A stretch of DNA of 6,942 bases from Bacteroidales bacterium UBA5515 (lineage in GTDB: Bacteria > Bacteroidota > Bacteroidia > Bacteroidales > P3): the NCBI GenBank assembly GCA_002423895.1, contig DIOL01000014.1, positions 4,254 to 11,195 on the forward strand. The letters run 5' to 3'. How positions within the stretch are numbered: position 1 is the first letter of the stretch; each line of letters starts with the position of its first letter. Positions 5,842 through 6,942 of this stretch are shown here, in pieces. A program made the position numbers and the translations under genes. The notes under the pieces were generated by a model that was not told the origin of the DNA, searched no databases, and worked only from the letters and a program-made list of their open reading frames with translations.

Positions 5842-5854
5842 GATTAGACTAATC
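5842..5854. promoter_or_regulatory. Palindrome GATTAG-A-CTAATC, possible operator
   Basis: A perfect 6-bp dyad around one base lies 86 bases upstream of the BspA-like -7 box. A further partial half-site, aatctaa, follows at 5862-5868. The centre is too short for a stable hairpin, so a protein-binding dyad is the more natural reading, but such a short A/T-rich palindrome may be chance. Confidence 0.25.
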
Positions 5855-5916
5855 TGTTAACAATCTAATTTAGTATATAACAGGATATGTGTGTTTATCT
5901 GATTTTAAGTTAAATA

Positions 5917-5948
5917 TTTGCTTTTTGCTATTATTTTTACTATATTTG
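5917..5948 (+). promoter_or_regulatory. Promoter of the BspA-like gene, Bacteroidota type
   Basis: TTTG at 5917-5920 and TATATTTG at 5941-5948, 20 bases apart, match the -33 and -7 consensus well. The start would be at about 5953, leaving an untranslated leader of about 60 A/T-rich bases before the ATG at 6014. Confidence 0.7.
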
Positions 5949-6013
5949 TTGTGTTAATAAAATATTTTTTGGAAATAAAAAATACAAATGTTTAACCTAT
6001 AAATTACATTGTT

Positions 6014-6942
6014 ATGAAAAAGTTATTATTAATTTTATTGGCGATAATATTTGCAGTAAATATAAAAACCAATGCCGAAGATTTTTATTCAGTTTATAAT
6101 GGAGATACAATCTATTATAATATTACATCGTCTGTTTCACCAAGAACTGTTGAAGTAACATTTAGAGGAATTTCGAATGAAGCTTATGCAAATGAATATT
6201 CGGGAGCAGTTTCAATTCCAGATTCAGTGCTTTATAGTGGGAATTATTATAGGGTTACTTCAATTGGTGCTAATGCTTTTTGGTATTGTACTGAATTAAC
6301 TTCTTTAACAATTCCAAACTCCGTTAATTCAATTGGTAATAATTCTTTTTATTATTGTACTGGACTAACTTCTATTGCAATTCCAAACTCTGTAAATTTT
6401 ATTGCTGATTATGCCTTTGCAGATTGCATGGGATTAACTTCTATTACAATTCCAAGCTCTATTACTTCAATTAATGAGGGTGTTTTTTTTGGTTGTAGTG
6501 GATTAACCTCAGTAACAATTCCAAACTCTGTTAATTCAATAGGCGTTGTTGCTTTTATAAATTGTAGTGCATTAACCTCATTAACAATTCCAAACTCTGT
6601 TACTTTAATTGGAGATTGGGCTTTTAAGAGTTGTAGTGCATTAACCTCATTAACAATTCCAAGCTCTGTAACTTCAATAGGGAATAGTGCTTTTATGAAT
6701 TGCAGTAGTTTGACTTCTGTATCAATTCCAAATTCTTTGACTTTATTGAGTGATAATATTTTTTGCAATTGTATTGGATTAACCTCAATAATAATACCAA
6801 ATTCTATTACTTCAATTGGCAATTATGCCTTTTCTAATTGTACAGGATTAACTTCTGTAACAATTCCAAACTCTGTTATTACAATTGGAGATAATGCCTT
6901 TTCTGATTGTAGCGGATTGACTTCAATAACAATTCCAAACTC
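6014..6942 (+). CDS. BspA-like leucine-rich-repeat (LRR_5) secreted protein, C-terminus beyond the window
   Basis: The frame runs 309 codons from the ATG at 6014 to the right edge without a stop. A signal peptide (MKKLLLILLAIIFAV, ending near TNA at residue 21) opens the protein. Residues 22-94 form an N-terminal cap ending in a degenerate repeat (VTSIGANAFWYC). Nine complete 23-residue LRRs then occupy 95-301 and a tenth is cut off. The repeat consensus is LTS-x-TIPNSVTSIG-x-x-AF-x-x-C, the Treponema pallidum/BspA-type LRR_5 pattern, with one cysteine per repeat (two in repeat 7). Known relatives are surface or secreted proteins, some binding fibronectin or other host or bacterial surfaces; the ligand here is unknown. 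The missing C-terminus would show any type IX secretion tail or other anchor. It has its own promoter and no same-strand neighbour. Another LRR or adhesin label is possible, but BspA-like is firm. Confidence 0.93.
   Translation, partial: MKKLLLILLAIIFAVNIKTNAEDFYSVYNGDTIYYNITSSVSPRTVEVTFRGISNEAYANEYSGAVSIPDSVLYSGNYYRVTSIGANAFWYCTELTSLTIPNSVNSIGNNSFYYCTGLTSIAIPNSVNFIADYAFADCMGLTSITIPSSITSINEGVFFGCSGLTSVTIPNSVNSIGVVAFINCSALTSLTIPNSVTLIGDWAFKSCSALTSLTIPSSVTSIGNSAFMNCSSLTSVSIPNSLTLLSDNIFCNCIGLTSIIIPNSITSIGNYAFSNCTGLTSVTIPNSVITIGDNAFSDCSGLTSITIPN
6296..6942 (+). repeat. 69-bp coding tandem repeats, nine full units plus a partial one
   Basis: In-frame 69-bp units begin at 6296 and repeat without insertion or deletion to 6916, with 26 bases of a tenth at the edge. 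The most conserved DNA block in each unit is the segment acaattccaaactctgt (encoding TIPNSV). The segment encoding residues 13-23 varies most. Units 4-6 share long identical stretches such as gcattaacctcattaac, suggesting recent duplication or gene conversion within the array. Confidence 0.92.

Larger units (their letters stand above)
5516..6013. other. Non-coding divergent spacer between MFS and BspA-like genes
   Basis: This 498-base, very A/T-rich region has no credible gene in any frame. From left to right it holds the MFS promoter, a four-unit 21-bp tandem array, a T-rich stretch with TTTCTTTCTTT-like tracts, a terminator-like hairpin, a small palindrome and the BspA-like gene promoter. 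It is longer than two simple divergent promoters require. Confidence 0.8.

Noticed and set aside
5988..6002. Four-codon upstream open frame in the BspA-like leader (MFNL)
   Set aside because: A short ATG-to-stop run is expected by chance in A/T-rich leaders; nothing links it to regulation.
6409..6822. Minus-strand open frame of 137 codons with a 23-residue period
   Set aside because: It is the antisense of the BspA-like 69-bp repeats; the period comes from the sense-strand repeats, and the product resembles no known family.

Overview
The window is AT-rich chromosomal DNA from a member of the Bacteroidota, most likely Bacteroidales-like. The evidence is agreement between several signals. Four or five putative promoters carry the Bacteroidota-type -7 box TAnnTTTG, most with a TTG about 17-20 bases upstream. 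Start codons are preceded by A/T-rich leaders without Shine-Dalgarno motifs. The gene set includes a BspA-type leucine-rich-repeat surface protein, secreted TPR proteins and a YciO-type Sua5 protein. The genus cannot be determined from what is visible.

Layout. Positions 1-1383 are a leftward block: a tRNA-Leu (anticodon GAG), a YciO/Sua5-family gene, and a secreted TPR-like protein that runs off the left edge. The spacing is short and the only good promoter lies upstream of the tRNA, so the three may share a transcript. A divergent promoter region (about 1396-1474) also drives tsaB rightwards. tsaB is followed by trmB, but the two are separated by a 190-base spacer. That spacer holds an unusual inverted repeat built from 10-bp CACAGATT-type units, with a duplicated 21-bp end touching the trmB start. 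Next come a secreted eight-TPR protein (3202-4230), a bidirectional terminator, and a convergent leftward MFS exporter (4307-5515). A non-coding region of about 500 bases (5516-6013) carries four 21-bp tandem repeats, an isolated terminator-like hairpin and a small palindrome. The window closes with the 5' part of a BspA-like LRR protein made of 69-bp repeats (6014 to the right edge).

How the genes relate. The left half is themed on tRNA biology: a tRNA gene, TsaB (a t6A37 synthesis partner), a YciO-type relative of the t6A enzyme TsaC, and TrmB (m7G46 methylation). The right half is envelope-related: two periplasmic or surface repeat proteins and an inner-membrane exporter. I see no complete novel defence, mobile or biosynthetic system. 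The parts least explained are non-coding: the CACAGATT inverted repeat, which appears to supply a promoter box to trmB, and the 21-bp array with its orphan terminator between the MFS and BspA genes.
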